Origin: Anaerolineae bacterium
GTDB lineage: Bacteria; Chloroflexota; Anaerolineae; Anaerolineales; Anaerolineaceae
Length of the DNA: 64,000 bases
Reading direction: 5' to 3'
Assembly: GCA_013178185.1 (NCBI GenBank)
Contig: JABLXC010000032.1
Coordinates: 1 to 64,000, forward strand
Part shown: positions 8,210 through 16,497 of the stretch, one piece after another
Position numbering within the stretch: position 1 is the first letter of the stretch
Layout: each line of letters starts with the position of its first letter
Notes under the pieces: model-generated
What the model was told of the DNA's origin: nothing
What the model saw: only the letters and a program-made list of their open reading frames with translations
The model's database searches: none
Program-made: the position numbers and the translations under genes

Positions 8210-9841
8210 ATGAAAGCATATCGCTCAATGGTGTTGATTTCAAGCGACCCAATCAGTATGCAGCAGGGTGCGCAGCAAGTTTTCGATCTGTTACAGTCAA
8301 AAATTAGAAGTTTTGGCCTGGAAGAAGAAGTTTCCCTCTCCATGGTAGGCGATGTTGGACGGCACGATGTTGCGCCCATTGTCATCGTATATCCCGAAGC
8401 TGTCATCTATGGCCCAGTCAAACCGGATTCTGTACATCAACTGGTAGAAGAACACCTTTACAAGGGCCGGATCATCCCAGAAATGGTTGCCTCAGTGCGC
8501 GAATTGAGCGGCCGGATTGCCTGGCTGCAAGCCCGGAAGGGCACCCTTCCAGCAGAAAAGCGCATCGTCCTGGAGCGAGCTGGCATTATCGACCCCACCA
8601 GTATTGAAGATTACATTTTGCACGATGGCTACACCGCGCTGGCGAAAACGCTTGAAATGAAACCCGCGGAAGTGATCGAACTCATCACAAAGTCCGGTCT
8701 ACGCGGCCGCGGCGGTGCGGGCTTCCCAACCGGCACAAAATGGGGCTTCGTAGCCCGAGCGCCGGGCACGCCCAAGTACGTCATATGCAATGCCGATGAA
8801 AGCGAACCGGGAACTTTCAAAGACCGTGTGATCATTGAAGGCGATCCTCACAGTATTATTGAAGCAATGGCCATCGCAGCCTATGCGATCGGCGCTTCTG
8901 AAGGGTATGTGTATGTTCGGGGTGAATATGCCCTGGCACAAGAGCGGTTGCGGCTAGCCATCCAGCAGGCCGAAGAAATGGGCTTTCTGGGCGACCGCAT
9001 CTTCGGGACAGATTTCAGCTTCCACATTCACATCCACAGCGGAGCCGGAGCTTATATCTGCGGCGAAGAGACCGCACTGATCGAATCTATCGAAGGAAAA
9101 CGCGGCGAACCTCGCTCCCGCCCGCCCTACCCCACAACGCACGGTCTTTGGGGTAAGCCAACCCTCGTAAACAATGTAGAAACATTGGCAAACATCCCTG
9201 CGATCATGCGTCATGGCGCCGATTGGTATCGCAGCATTGGCACTCCCAGCAGCCCAGGAACAAAGTGCTATACCATCCTTGGGAACGTCAATGTAACCGG
9301 CATCATCGAAGTTCCGATGGGGATCACGCTACGTGAGGTCATCGCAATTTACGGCAAAGGGATGAAGAACGGTTCTGGTTTCAAAATGGCGCAAACAGGT
9401 GGCTCGAGCGGCTCTGTCATCCCTGCCAGCCTGCAAGACACCCCAATGGATTTTGACTCCTTCAGCAAAGCCGGGGTTTCGCTCGGTTCAGGCGCGCTTC
9501 TGATCTGTGATGAAGACACTTGCTCGGTGGATCTGGCTAAAGTCCTTCTGAACTTCTTCCGCAAAGAAAGCTGTGGGAAGTGCAATCCATGCCGAATTGG
9601 AACCCAGCGGGCTTACGAAATTCTCACCAATATTTCTGAGGGAACAGGAACCCAACAGGATATCGCCGACTTAATGACCTTGAGCGAGAATATGAACTTG
9701 CTCTCGAACTGCGGCCTGGGGCAGACAGCCGGTACCCCCTTGCACGACATTCTCAGTCATTTCCGCGCCGAAGTTGACGCGCATATTAACTTGAAAGTTT
9801 GTCCGAGTGGCATTTGTCCTATGAGCGGCCGCCGGATATAA
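8210..9841 (+). CDS. NuoF-like flavoprotein, complex-I/Hox type
   Basis: A 543-residue NADH/FMN subunit. An N-terminal thioredoxin-like domain (about 1-95) contains no cysteine, so it cannot carry a [2Fe-2S] cluster. Next come the FMN/NADH domain with GRGGAGF near 161 and NADESEPGTFKDR near 188 (the canonical complex I form), SLBB, and the N3 cluster motif ESCGKCNPCR near 445. The product stops shortly after VCPSGICP, so it lacks the ferredoxin tail seen in the first NuoF-like protein. The ATG at 8210 is chosen because GAGG lies 5 bp upstream; an in-frame GTG at 8204 is the alternative. Confidence 0.92.
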   Translation: MKAYRSMVLISSDPISMQQGAQQVFDLLQSKIRSFGLEEEVSLSMVGDVGRHDVAPIVIVYPEAVIYGPVKPDSVHQLVEEHLYKGRIIPEMVASVRELSGRIAWLQARKGTLPAEKRIVLERAGIIDPTSIEDYILHDGYTALAKTLEMKPAEVIELITKSGLRGRGGAGFPTGTKWGFVARAPGTPKYVICNADESEPGTFKDRVIIEGDPHSIIEAMAIAAYAIGASEGYVYVRGEYALAQERLRLAIQQAEEMGFLGDRIFGTDFSFHIHIHSGAGAYICGEETALIESIEGKRGEPRSRPPYPTTHGLWGKPTLVNNVETLANIPAIMRHGADWYRSIGTPSSPGTKCYTILGNVNVTGIIEVPMGITLREVIAIYGKGMKNGSGFKMAQTGGSSGSVIPASLQDTPMDFDSFSKAGVSLGSGALLICDEDTCSVDLAKVLLNFFRKESCGKCNPCRIGTQRAYEILTNISEGTGTQQDIADLMTLSENMNLLSNCGLGQTAGTPLHDILSHFRAEVDAHINLKVCPSGICPMSGRRI

Positions 9842-9889
9842 GACCATCATTACATCATTAATTGGAATTATTAATTGGGAGAGATGACT

Positions 9890-11884
9890 ATGGTTAGTCT
9901 GACAATTGACGGAAAAGCCATTCAAGTTCCAGAAGGAACGACAGTACTACGAGCAGCCGAACAAGCGAAGATTCACATCCCCACGCTCTGCGACCATCCA
10001 GAGCTGACGCCTTATGGCGGCTGCCGTCTTTGTTTGGTAGAGGTTGAAGGAATCCGCACTTTGCAGGCTTCTTGTACCCTGCCGGTGAGCAATAATATGG
10101 TTGTTCACACAGATACCGAACGAGTGAAAGCAGCGCGCAGATTCGTTCTGACGCTGATCTTCAGTGAGCGAAACCATTTTTGCCCATTTTGCCAGGTCAG
10201 CGGCGGCGATTGCGAACTTCAAAACGCAGCCTATGCCGAAGGGATGACCCATTGGCCGCTTCAACCCAATTGGCAGCCATACGAAGTAGATGCCAGTCAC
10301 CCCTATATCATCATCGATCACAATCGCTGTATTTTATGCCGCCGGTGTGTGCGGGCATGCAGCGACCTGATCGGTAACTTTACGCTGGGTTTCGAAGAAC
10401 GCGGCGCCAATAGCTTTTTAGTGGCCGACCTCGGCGTCCCACTGGGAGAAAGCTCCTGCGTGGGTTGCGGCTCCTGTCTTCAGGTTTGCCCAACCGGCGC
10501 AATTATCGACCGGGGCAGCGCCTACCATGGCAAAGAAACCCAGGTCGAAAAGCACCCGACCATCTGCCTGGGTTGCAGCGTGGGTTGCGGAATCGATGTC
10601 CAGACCCGTGATAATAAAATCGTCCGGATTGAAGGCGACTGGATGGCAGTAATCAACGGCGGCGTCATTTGCAAAGAGGGACGTTTTATTCCGATGTACG
10701 ATGATCGCCAGCGTATCCACACTCCCCTAGTGCGGCGCGATGGAAAATTGGTCGCTGCCACCTGGGATCAGGCGCTAGAGGTCGTAGCTAAGGAATTACG
10801 CCCCCTTGTGGGAGAGTCCAGCAACGGCGTGGCGGCGGCAATTTCCACCAAGCTATCCGCAGAGGAGCTTTACCAGTTCAAGAAACTGTTTGCCGACGGC
10901 TTCAAGACTGACGTAGTTACCAGCCTGGAAGAAGGCAACTACACAGCAGCTACCAGCAAAGTTCGAAAAGAGTTGGGCAAAGTGTTTGAAGGAAAGCTCT
11001 CTGCCCTGGATACAACAGATTGTGTGGTCACTGTGGACTTCGATATCACCAGAAGCCACGAAGTAGCCGGTTTCTTTATCAAGCGCAGACTGCCCGCTGA
11101 CACAAAACTTGTGATCGTGGATACTGAAAACAATCCCATGGAAGACCTGGCAACAGCCGTGCTCAAGAGCAAAGGGGAATTCTATGTTGAAATGCTCCAG
11201 GGTCTTACCGCAGCAATTGTCAAGTTAGGTCTCGGCAAGGCAAAAGCCAGTCTGGATGCAAATTCAGTTTTAGAAAGCGCCGCCCAGAAGACCGGCCTCA
11301 GCGCAGAGGCGTACCTGAGCGCAGCCCGCATCATTGCAGGGGCAAAACAACCCGTTTTCATCTACGGCAAGAAGATCGCAGGCGCTTCCAGCGAAGCTCT
11401 CAAAGCTCTGATCGAACTTGCAAAGGTGACCGGCGCCCTAACCGAAAAATATTCTGGTTTGCTCAGCCCGAAAGGCAAAGCCAACAGCCTTGCCGCTGCT
11501 CAATACGAACTTGACAAGCCCTTTGCCGTCAATGGTCACAAGGCTGCATATGTGGTCCTGGGCGAAGATGAGCCGACACAGAAATTGATCCAATCCCTTT
11601 CTAAGGTGCCCTTCCTGGTGGTTCAGGCCAGCTATTCCTCTCAACTGACCGCAAACGCTCATGTCGTCCTACCAACGACGATCTGGAGTGAGAAAGAAGG
11701 CCATTTCCTGACCTTTGACGGCACTTTGCAAAAAGCCGAGAAGGTCATTAACCCGGCTGAAGGCATCCGCTCCAATCAGTCCGTATTTGAAGACCTCGGC
11801 GCCCGCCTTAAATTGAAGCTGGATGAAAAAGGTTGGAAGGATGAATTGACGGCTGGCCTGCCAGTTTTGGCTGCGCAGGCGTAA
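9890..11884 (+). CDS. NuoG/HoxU-like iron-sulfur subunit with degenerate molybdopterin-oxidoreductase region
   Basis: A 664-residue electron-transfer subunit linking the flavoproteins to the hydrogenase. It has an N-terminal plant-type [2Fe-2S] domain (cysteines in TLCDHPE, GGCRLC and ASCTLP), a His/Cys-ligated segment (HFCPFC...GDCELQ), two [4Fe-4S] motifs (CILCRRCVRAC and CVGCGSCLQVCP), and the CLGCSVGCG cluster that opens molybdopterin oxidoreductases. About 400 further residues of that family follow, probably without cofactor, as in NuoG. ATG 9890 is preferred over in-frame ATG 9884 and TTG 9875 because GGGAGAG lies 6 bp before it. Confidence 0.88.
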   Translation: MVSLTIDGKAIQVPEGTTVLRAAEQAKIHIPTLCDHPELTPYGGCRLCLVEVEGIRTLQASCTLPVSNNMVVHTDTERVKAARRFVLTLIFSERNHFCPFCQVSGGDCELQNAAYAEGMTHWPLQPNWQPYEVDASHPYIIIDHNRCILCRRCVRACSDLIGNFTLGFEERGANSFLVADLGVPLGESSCVGCGSCLQVCPTGAIIDRGSAYHGKETQVEKHPTICLGCSVGCGIDVQTRDNKIVRIEGDWMAVINGGVICKEGRFIPMYDDRQRIHTPLVRRDGKLVAATWDQALEVVAKELRPLVGESSNGVAAAISTKLSAEELYQFKKLFADGFKTDVVTSLEEGNYTAATSKVRKELGKVFEGKLSALDTTDCVVTVDFDITRSHEVAGFFIKRRLPADTKLVIVDTENNPMEDLATAVLKSKGEFYVEMLQGLTAAIVKLGLGKAKASLDANSVLESAAQKTGLSAEAYLSAARIIAGAKQPVFIYGKKIAGASSEALKALIELAKVTGALTEKYSGLLSPKGKANSLAAAQYELDKPFAVNGHKAAYVVLGEDEPTQKLIQSLSKVPFLVVQASYSSQLTANAHVVLPTTIWSEKEGHFLTFDGTLQKAEKVINPAEGIRSNQSVFEDLGARLKLKLDEKGWKDELTAGLPVLAAQA

Positions 11885-11930
11885 ATTATTGGAATGATCC
11901 TGTGAGATATAGTGATAGAAGGAGTGGGTT

Positions 11931-12473
11931 ATGTCAAAACCAAAAGTAGCTTCTGATTGGCTGGCAGGTTGCGCGGGATGCCATATGTCCTTGTTAGACA
12001 TGGATGAACGCATCGTCAAGATCGCTGAGCTGGTTGACCTGAGGGCCACGCCCATCACGGACTTAAAAGAACCGGATGCCAGTGGCGTGGATGTGGGTGT
12101 GCTGGAAGGCGGCGTAAACAACACGTTAAATGAAGAGGTTGCCCACAGAATGCGCAAGCGCTGCAAGGTACTGGTAGCGCTGGGAGACTGTGCAGTATTC
12201 GGCGGAGTCCCGGCCATGCGCAATTTCTTTACAATTGAAGAAGCACTGCGACGGGCTTACGTAGAAACCGAATCGACAGATGAAAATGGTCGCATACCTG
12301 ACGATCCGGAACTGGCCGTACAAACCCGTGTGCGCGCTCTTCATGAGGTCGTTCCAGTTGATATTCATGTTCCTGGCTGCCCGCCCAATGCGGATGTGAT
12401 CTTCTATGTGTTAAGCGAACTGGCTCAGGGCCGCAAGCCAGAACTTACCGGTAATATGCTTCACTGGCACTAA
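11931..12473 (+). CDS. hoxY: [NiFe] hydrogenase small subunit, HoxY type
   Basis: A 180-residue cytoplasmic small subunit of a group 3 [NiFe] hydrogenase, homologous to the complex I NuoB family. The proximal [4Fe-4S] ligands are visible: Cys14 and Cys17 in AGCAGC, a cysteine in ALGDCAVFGG near 86 and one in PGCPP near 147. There is no signal peptide and no distal cluster domain, as expected for NAD(P)-linked enzymes. GAAGGAG precedes ATG 11931. It is followed 16 bp later by the large subunit. Confidence 0.93.
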   Translation: MSKPKVASDWLAGCAGCHMSLLDMDERIVKIAELVDLRATPITDLKEPDASGVDVGVLEGGVNNTLNEEVAHRMRKRCKVLVALGDCAVFGGVPAMRNFFTIEEALRRAYVETESTDENGRIPDDPELAVQTRVRALHEVVPVDIHVPGCPPNADVIFYVLSELAQGRKPELTGNMLHWH

Positions 12474-12489
12474 ATAGGAGGGTATAGAA

Positions 12490-13923
12490 ATGGTTGCTCA
12501 GAAAATCACAATCGAGCCAGTTACTCGTATTGAAGGTCATGCCAAGGTCACCATCCACATGAAAGAGGATGGCAATGTTGAGCATGCCTATTTTCATGTT
12601 AATGAATTCCGGGGCTTTGAAAAATTCTGCGAAGGACGCATGGTCTTCGAAATGCCCCTCATCACACCGCGCATTTGCGGCATCTGCCCGGTCAGTCATC
12701 ATCTGGCAGCGGCAAAAGCAGCCGATGAAGTCATGGGCACTCCTCCACCCCGCCCGGCCGTTCTCCTGCGCGACCTGATGCACATGGGTCAGGTAATCCA
12801 AAGTCATGGTATGCACTTTTTCGAACTGGCAGGCCCCGATCTGATACTGGGTTTTGATACCGATCCGGCTATACGAAATGTGGTCGGCCTCATCCAGGCT
12901 AATGCCGAACTAACTCTCAAAGCAGTCAACCTGCGCAAGTTCGGCCAGCAAATCATCGAATTCGTCAGCGGGAGGCGCATCCATCCGACCTTTGCAGTCC
13001 CTGGCGGTGTGAACAAAGCGCTCTCCGCCGAGGACCGCGGCAAGATCCAGGCAGGCATTGACGAGGCCATTAAGACCACTCAGATAGGCCTATCCATCAT
13101 GAAAGACTGGGCTGAAAAGAACCGCGCCGATATCGAACGATTCGCGGTTCTAAAAAGCGGTTATTTCGGGCTGGTCACCCCCAACAATGGGCTTGAACTA
13201 TATGATGGGAATATTCGGCTGGTTGACCAGGAAGGGAAGCAACTGGAGTGCTTCGATGGTCGTAATTACCTGGACTACATTGCCGAACACGTTGAGCCAT
13301 GGTCATATTTGAAGTTCCCTTATTACAAAAAGCTGGGCTGGCCGCAGGGCGTGTACCGGGTTGGACCGCTTGGTCGTCTGAACGCTTCCGATCGGATCGA
13401 GACCCCGTTGGCGCAAGAGGAAATGAAGTTATGGAAAAGCCTGAATGGCGGTAAACCAGTCGAAAACACGCTCTACTATCACCTGGCCCGACTGATCGAA
13501 ACGCTGTTTGCCATTGAACGCGTCGCTGCACTGCTGGACGATCCCGATATCCTCAGCACCGATATTTTGAATACCAGAACAGATTTCAAGGGTGAAGGCG
13601 TAGGCGTTATTGAAGCCCCTCGTGGGACGCTTTTCCATCATTACTGGGCAAATGACAAAGGCCAATTAACCCGTGTCAACTTGATTGTGGCAACTGGTCA
13701 TAACAATTGGGCGATGAGCGAGGCAGTGGATAGTGTAGCAAAAACTTACATCAACGGTAAACCGGTTACAGAGGGTCTCTTGAACCGGGTAGAAGCCGCG
13801 ATTCGAGCGCATGACCCATGCCTTTCCTGTTCTACCCACGCTGTTGGCCAAATGCCGCTTGAGATCGAATTTTATGATCCCCAAGGCAGTCTAATCCGCA
13901 CCCTGAGTCGAAACATCGCATAA
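12490..13923 (+). CDS. hoxH: [NiFe] hydrogenase large subunit, HoxH type
   Basis: The catalytic subunit (477 residues) that activates H2 or reduces protons. Both nickel-binding motifs are intact: RICGIC at residues 61-66 and DPCLSC at 442-447, followed by the conserved histidine at 450. About 27 residues follow that histidine, the expected C-terminal extension that a specific endopeptidase removes once Ni is inserted; a matching protease gene lies at 14021-14500. The context of duplicated NuoE/NuoF subunits points to an NAD(P)-coupled group 3 enzyme, possibly electron-bifurcating. A group 3b or 3d label cannot be settled by eye. Confidence 0.95.
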   Translation: MVAQKITIEPVTRIEGHAKVTIHMKEDGNVEHAYFHVNEFRGFEKFCEGRMVFEMPLITPRICGICPVSHHLAAAKAADEVMGTPPPRPAVLLRDLMHMGQVIQSHGMHFFELAGPDLILGFDTDPAIRNVVGLIQANAELTLKAVNLRKFGQQIIEFVSGRRIHPTFAVPGGVNKALSAEDRGKIQAGIDEAIKTTQIGLSIMKDWAEKNRADIERFAVLKSGYFGLVTPNNGLELYDGNIRLVDQEGKQLECFDGRNYLDYIAEHVEPWSYLKFPYYKKLGWPQGVYRVGPLGRLNASDRIETPLAQEEMKLWKSLNGGKPVENTLYYHLARLIETLFAIERVAALLDDPDILSTDILNTRTDFKGEGVGVIEAPRGTLFHHYWANDKGQLTRVNLIVATGHNNWAMSEAVDSVAKTYINGKPVTEGLLNRVEAAIRAHDPCLSCSTHAVGQMPLEIEFYDPQGSLIRTLSRNIA

Positions 13924-13944
13924 AAACCTGCGACGATAAATTGG

Positions 13945-13990
13945 ACAAGATGGGGTGGGTGCAAAAATACACTCCATCTTGTCTTTTTAG
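13945..13990 (+). terminator. Rho-independent terminator after the large-subunit gene
   Basis: A 12-bp stem pairs ACAAGATGGGGT (13945-13956) with ACTCCATCTTGT (13971-13982), with one G-U pair, and is followed by CTTTTTAG. It separates the large-subunit gene from the protease gene, so the protease may be expressed at a lower level by read-through. Confidence 0.75.
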
Positions 13991-14020
13991 AACAAAAAGA
14001 TTTCCAGGAGGAACTCTAAA

Positions 14021-14500
14021 TTGGCAGCCACGATCATTATCGGTTATGGGAACCCAGACCGGCAGGATGACGGTGCGGCCTGGCATATACTGGCTGGCTT
14101 GGCCAAACGCCTGGGGCAGAAAGTGCCAAGATGGCCCGAAGAAGTCTTCGACCTCAGTGGAGAGAACACGGATTTATTGTTTACTCTACAGTTGACCCCA
14201 GAACTGGCCGATACCATTTCGCACTATGAGCGGGTTTGCTTCGTAGACGCTCACACTGGCAGCGTCCCCCAAGACCTCAATATAACGGCTCTCCAACCAC
14301 ACTTTCAGACTTCACCGTTCACCCACCACATGACGCCAGAGACATGCCTGATGTTGGTAGACTCAATTTACCATGCTCGCCCCGCAAGCCTTTTGGTTTC
14401 TGTGCGCGGCTACCAGTTTGGATTTAGTCATGACCTTTCAGAAAAGACGCAGGTCTTGGTAAACCAGGCCATCGAAACCATTCTGGCCTGGCTGGGGTAA
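14021..14500 (+). CDS. [NiFe] hydrogenase maturation endopeptidase
   Basis: A 159-residue member of the HyaD/HybD/HoxW-type protease family that trims the C-terminus of the large subunit. The N-terminal IIGYGNPDRQDDGAAW motif contains the conserved metal-site acidic residue, and the central FVDAH and later THHMTPE segments match the family. It starts with TTG at 14021, with AGGAGG 9 bp upstream. It is convergent with the DUF190-CBS gene, with 24 bp between them and no obvious terminator there. No other hyp maturation genes are in the window. Confidence 0.88.
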   Translation: MAATIIIGYGNPDRQDDGAAWHILAGLAKRLGQKVPRWPEEVFDLSGENTDLLFTLQLTPELADTISHYERVCFVDAHTGSVPQDLNITALQPHFQTSPFTHHMTPETCLMLVDSIYHARPASLLVSVRGYQFGFSHDLSEKTQVLVNQAIETILAWLG

Positions 14501-14524
14501 AAAAGTCTTTGCAGCAAATTCGCT

Positions 14525-15793
14525 TCACGCACCATATGCCATGGTAATGGCGCGAAGCAAAATCGGGCGATCGACAAGGCCAATAGGTTTCCCCGCCTCA
14601 TCCACGACCACCAGCCATTTGCGGCCCTCCGCCATCATCATCTGGATTGCCTGAACAATGCTAATGTTAGAGGAGACGGTCAAAGGCCCGGGGGACATGA
14701 GATCGTAGGCTGAAACCTTTATAGCAGGCGGTTTGCCCAATTGACGAAGTGCGTTCAAAATACTCCGTTGCTGATCGGATTGAATCCGGCTGACCAGGTC
14801 CGAATCACTGATCAAACCGACCGCCTTTCCCTGTTCATCCACCACGATCAGGCGATGAGAATTGGTGACCTGGAAGGCCTCAACCAACCGTTGTAAGGGA
14901 TCATCCCGGTTTACTATCGGGACCTGCTCAATCATAATATCGCCGACCTTCTGATAAGCGCCAGAGCCTTGCAAAGGAAGGGGAACTTCAAGGGGTTGGG
15001 CGGCAACCTGCCGGATAACATCCAGGCGCGAGAGTATTCCAATCAGCCGCTCGTTATTGTCCACAACCGGCAGCCGTTTAACTCCCTTCTTGAGCATCAA
15101 AGCCGCTGCTACTCCAAGGCTTTCATTCTCCCGGATCGTGATAACGGGAGAGCTCATCACGTCTCGTACCGTAAGTGGTAGCTGGCGTAATGATTTTATC
15201 TCTTCGTTCACGATATCAGGCGAGGCCCTTGTGGCAATCGCCAACCTTTGATTTAAACCAGCTCTTTCGAGAAGATCCTCATCCGTCAAAATGCCAACAA
15301 CTTTTCTTTCGGCATCAATAACAGGCAGCACTTTGACATTATGTTCCAGCATCTTCTCCCAACCACTCGCTACCGAGGTCTCAGGCGTTATTGCGATAAC
15401 GTCCCGCGTCATGACAGACGCTACCGGCCGGTCGGCTGGTAGCGGGTTTAAGTACCTGTGGGTATATTGGATGATCTTAACATCCTCCACAGTGATTAAT
15501 CCCTCTCTTACCATCGGGAAAATTGCCTCAAGCGCTTTATGAATGCTCTCTTCTGTATCAACGACATCAATGATCAGGGGCAGATCCTCAGATAATCGTA
15601 AAATCGTTGCCGTGTGAATCCGGGAACGCGCGCCAAACCCGGCAATGCCTCGAATTACTGTCGCGCCTGCAATACCATTCAGCCGAAGGATCTCCAACAA
15701 AGCGGCATATAACGGCTTTCCCCTCCAGCGGTCGGCTTCTCCAATATAAATCCGCAAGCGCTTTACCTGGCGGCCTTGACCGAATTCAGACAT
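14525..15793 (-). CDS. DUF190 domain fused to four CBS domains
   Basis: A 422-residue protein. Residues 8-115 form a DUF190 domain (a PII-like fold found beside fluoride channels), and the rest holds four CBS domains in two pairs (about 125-260 and 280-420), recognised by repeated VMTRDVI / VGILTDEDL type segments. It is probably a cytoplasmic ligand-binding regulator. It begins 24 bp after crcB and shares its fluoride-riboswitch leader, a gene pair known from other fluoride-responsive loci. CBS pairs usually bind adenine nucleotides, but the ligand here is unknown. Confidence 0.88.
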   Translation of the reverse strand: MSEFGQGRQVKRLRIYIGEADRWRGKPLYAALLEILRLNGIAGATVIRGIAGFGARSRIHTATILRLSEDLPLIIDVVDTEESIHKALEAIFPMVREGLITVEDVKIIQYTHRYLNPLPADRPVASVMTRDVIAITPETSVASGWEKMLEHNVKVLPVIDAERKVVGILTDEDLLERAGLNQRLAIATRASPDIVNEEIKSLRQLPLTVRDVMSSPVITIRENESLGVAAALMLKKGVKRLPVVDNNERLIGILSRLDVIRQVAAQPLEVPLPLQGSGAYQKVGDIMIEQVPIVNRDDPLQRLVEAFQVTNSHRLIVVDEQGKAVGLISDSDLVSRIQSDQQRSILNALRQLGKPPAIKVSAYDLMSPGPLTVSSNISIVQAIQMMMAEGRKWLVVVDEAGKPIGLVDRPILLRAITMAYGA

Positions 15794-15817
15794 GTTGAGC
15801 TCCCTTAATTCCCATCA

Positions 15818-16192
15818 TCATAACAACTTCCCTAGATATATCCCAAATAACATCATGATTCCACCCGCGAATGCGCTGCCAAATAAATTGAGAAACCCTG
15901 CCCAATATTGCCCGCCTAGAATCAAACTGACGCTTTCGAACGTATAGGTAGAAAAAGTAGTATAAGAACCTAAAAGCCCAATTCCAACCAGAGTACGCCA
16001 ACGGGGATCGATAAAAAATCGTTCGGTTATCAGCGTTAGGAACAAACCAAGGATAAAACTACCAGATAAATTTATTATCAACGTCCCCCAAGGGTAACTG
16101 GCCCCAAATATTCGAGCAATCCAACCTCCAATCCAATATCGCAGATTCGCTCCAATAATTGCTCCCAATGAAATTATTAGAAACTTTTGCAT
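15818..16192 (-). CDS. crcB: CrcB/Fluc fluoride channel
   Basis: A 124-residue inner-membrane protein with four hydrophobic helices and the Fluc hallmarks: GAIIGANLRYWIGGW at residues 10-24, GTLIINLSGSFILG near 42-55 (the conserved Asn) and GLLGSYTTFSTYTFE near 76 with the conserved Phe and Thr track. Fluc proteins work as dual-topology dimers that export fluoride. Family length is 120-130 residues. AAGGAAGG precedes the ATG. Its leader is the fluoride riboswitch at 16247-16340, which strongly supports the assignment. Confidence 0.95.
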   Translation of the reverse strand: MQKFLIISLGAIIGANLRYWIGGWIARIFGASYPWGTLIINLSGSFILGLFLTLITERFFIDPRWRTLVGIGLLGSYTTFSTYTFESVSLILGGQYWAGFLNLFGSAFAGGIMMLFGIYLGKLL

Positions 16193-16246
16193 GACCTTCC
16201 TTAATCATTAATATAGGACGCCATAATAAAATAACCATTTTGATTT

Positions 16247-16340
16247 AATAAAATAGACCTCTACCAAAGAAAAACAAAACCGGTAGAGGCCATCAGCCAA
16301 TCATGGCGGTCCTTACAATGAGCGAGCCTCATCGCTAACG
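16247..16340 (-). ncRNA. Fluoride (crcB) riboswitch with terminator, for crcB
   Basis: Read on the minus strand the leader contains AGCGATGAGGCTCGCT (P1 with the conserved loop), ACCGCC...GGC (P2) and TGATGGCCTCTACC, the same order and core bases as the crystallised Thermotoga petrophila fluoride aptamer. The loop GAGGC can pair with GCCTC as the pseudoknot. The GCCTCTACC strand can instead pair with GGTAGAGGT (16257-16265) to form a terminator followed by CTATTTTATT. Fluoride binding should favour the pseudoknot and so permit transcription of crcB. Confidence 0.92.
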
Positions 16341-16343
16341 GTA

Positions 16344-16371
16344 ATTCTAATGCAATGGGGGAATATGTCAA
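16344..16371 (-). promoter_or_regulatory. Promoter of the crcB transcript
   Basis: On the minus strand TTGACA (16371-16366) and TAGAAT (16349-16344) are 16 bp apart, and the aptamer starts a few bases downstream. The element lies back to back with the promoter for the opposite riboswitch. Confidence 0.7.
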
Positions 16372-16381
16372 GATTTTGAGG

Positions 16382-16387
16382 TATAAT
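16382..16387 (+). promoter_or_regulatory. -10 element of the second fluoride leader
   Basis: A consensus TATAAT lies 17 bp before the P1 stem of the plus-strand aptamer. The -35 region (around 16359-16364) is poor and falls next to the opposing crcB promoter, so both transcripts start within about 45 bp of each other. Confidence 0.6.
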
Positions 16388-16402
16388 ACAAACATCAACT
16401 TA

Positions 16403-16483
16403 ATGGCGATGAGGCTCGCCAAAACTGTCGCTCGACTGATAGCCTCTACCAGGACAATAGCTCGGTAGAGGCTTTTGCTTTTG
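16403..16483 (+). ncRNA. Fluoride (crcB) riboswitch with terminator, for the MutS-like pair
   Basis: The plus-strand leader reads GGCGATGAGGCTCGCC (P1, 16405-16420), AAAACT, a short P2 (GTC/GAC) and TGATAGCCTCTACC, matching the fluoride aptamer core almost base for base. GAGGC (16411-16415) pairs with GCCTC (16442-16446) as the pseudoknot. The alternative is a 10-bp terminator stem, AGCCTCTACC with GGTAGAGGCT (16464-16473), followed by TTTTGCTTTTG. The ribosome site AAGGA of the first MutS-like gene follows directly. Confidence 0.93.
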
Positions 16484-16497
16484 TAAAGGACTTCCAA

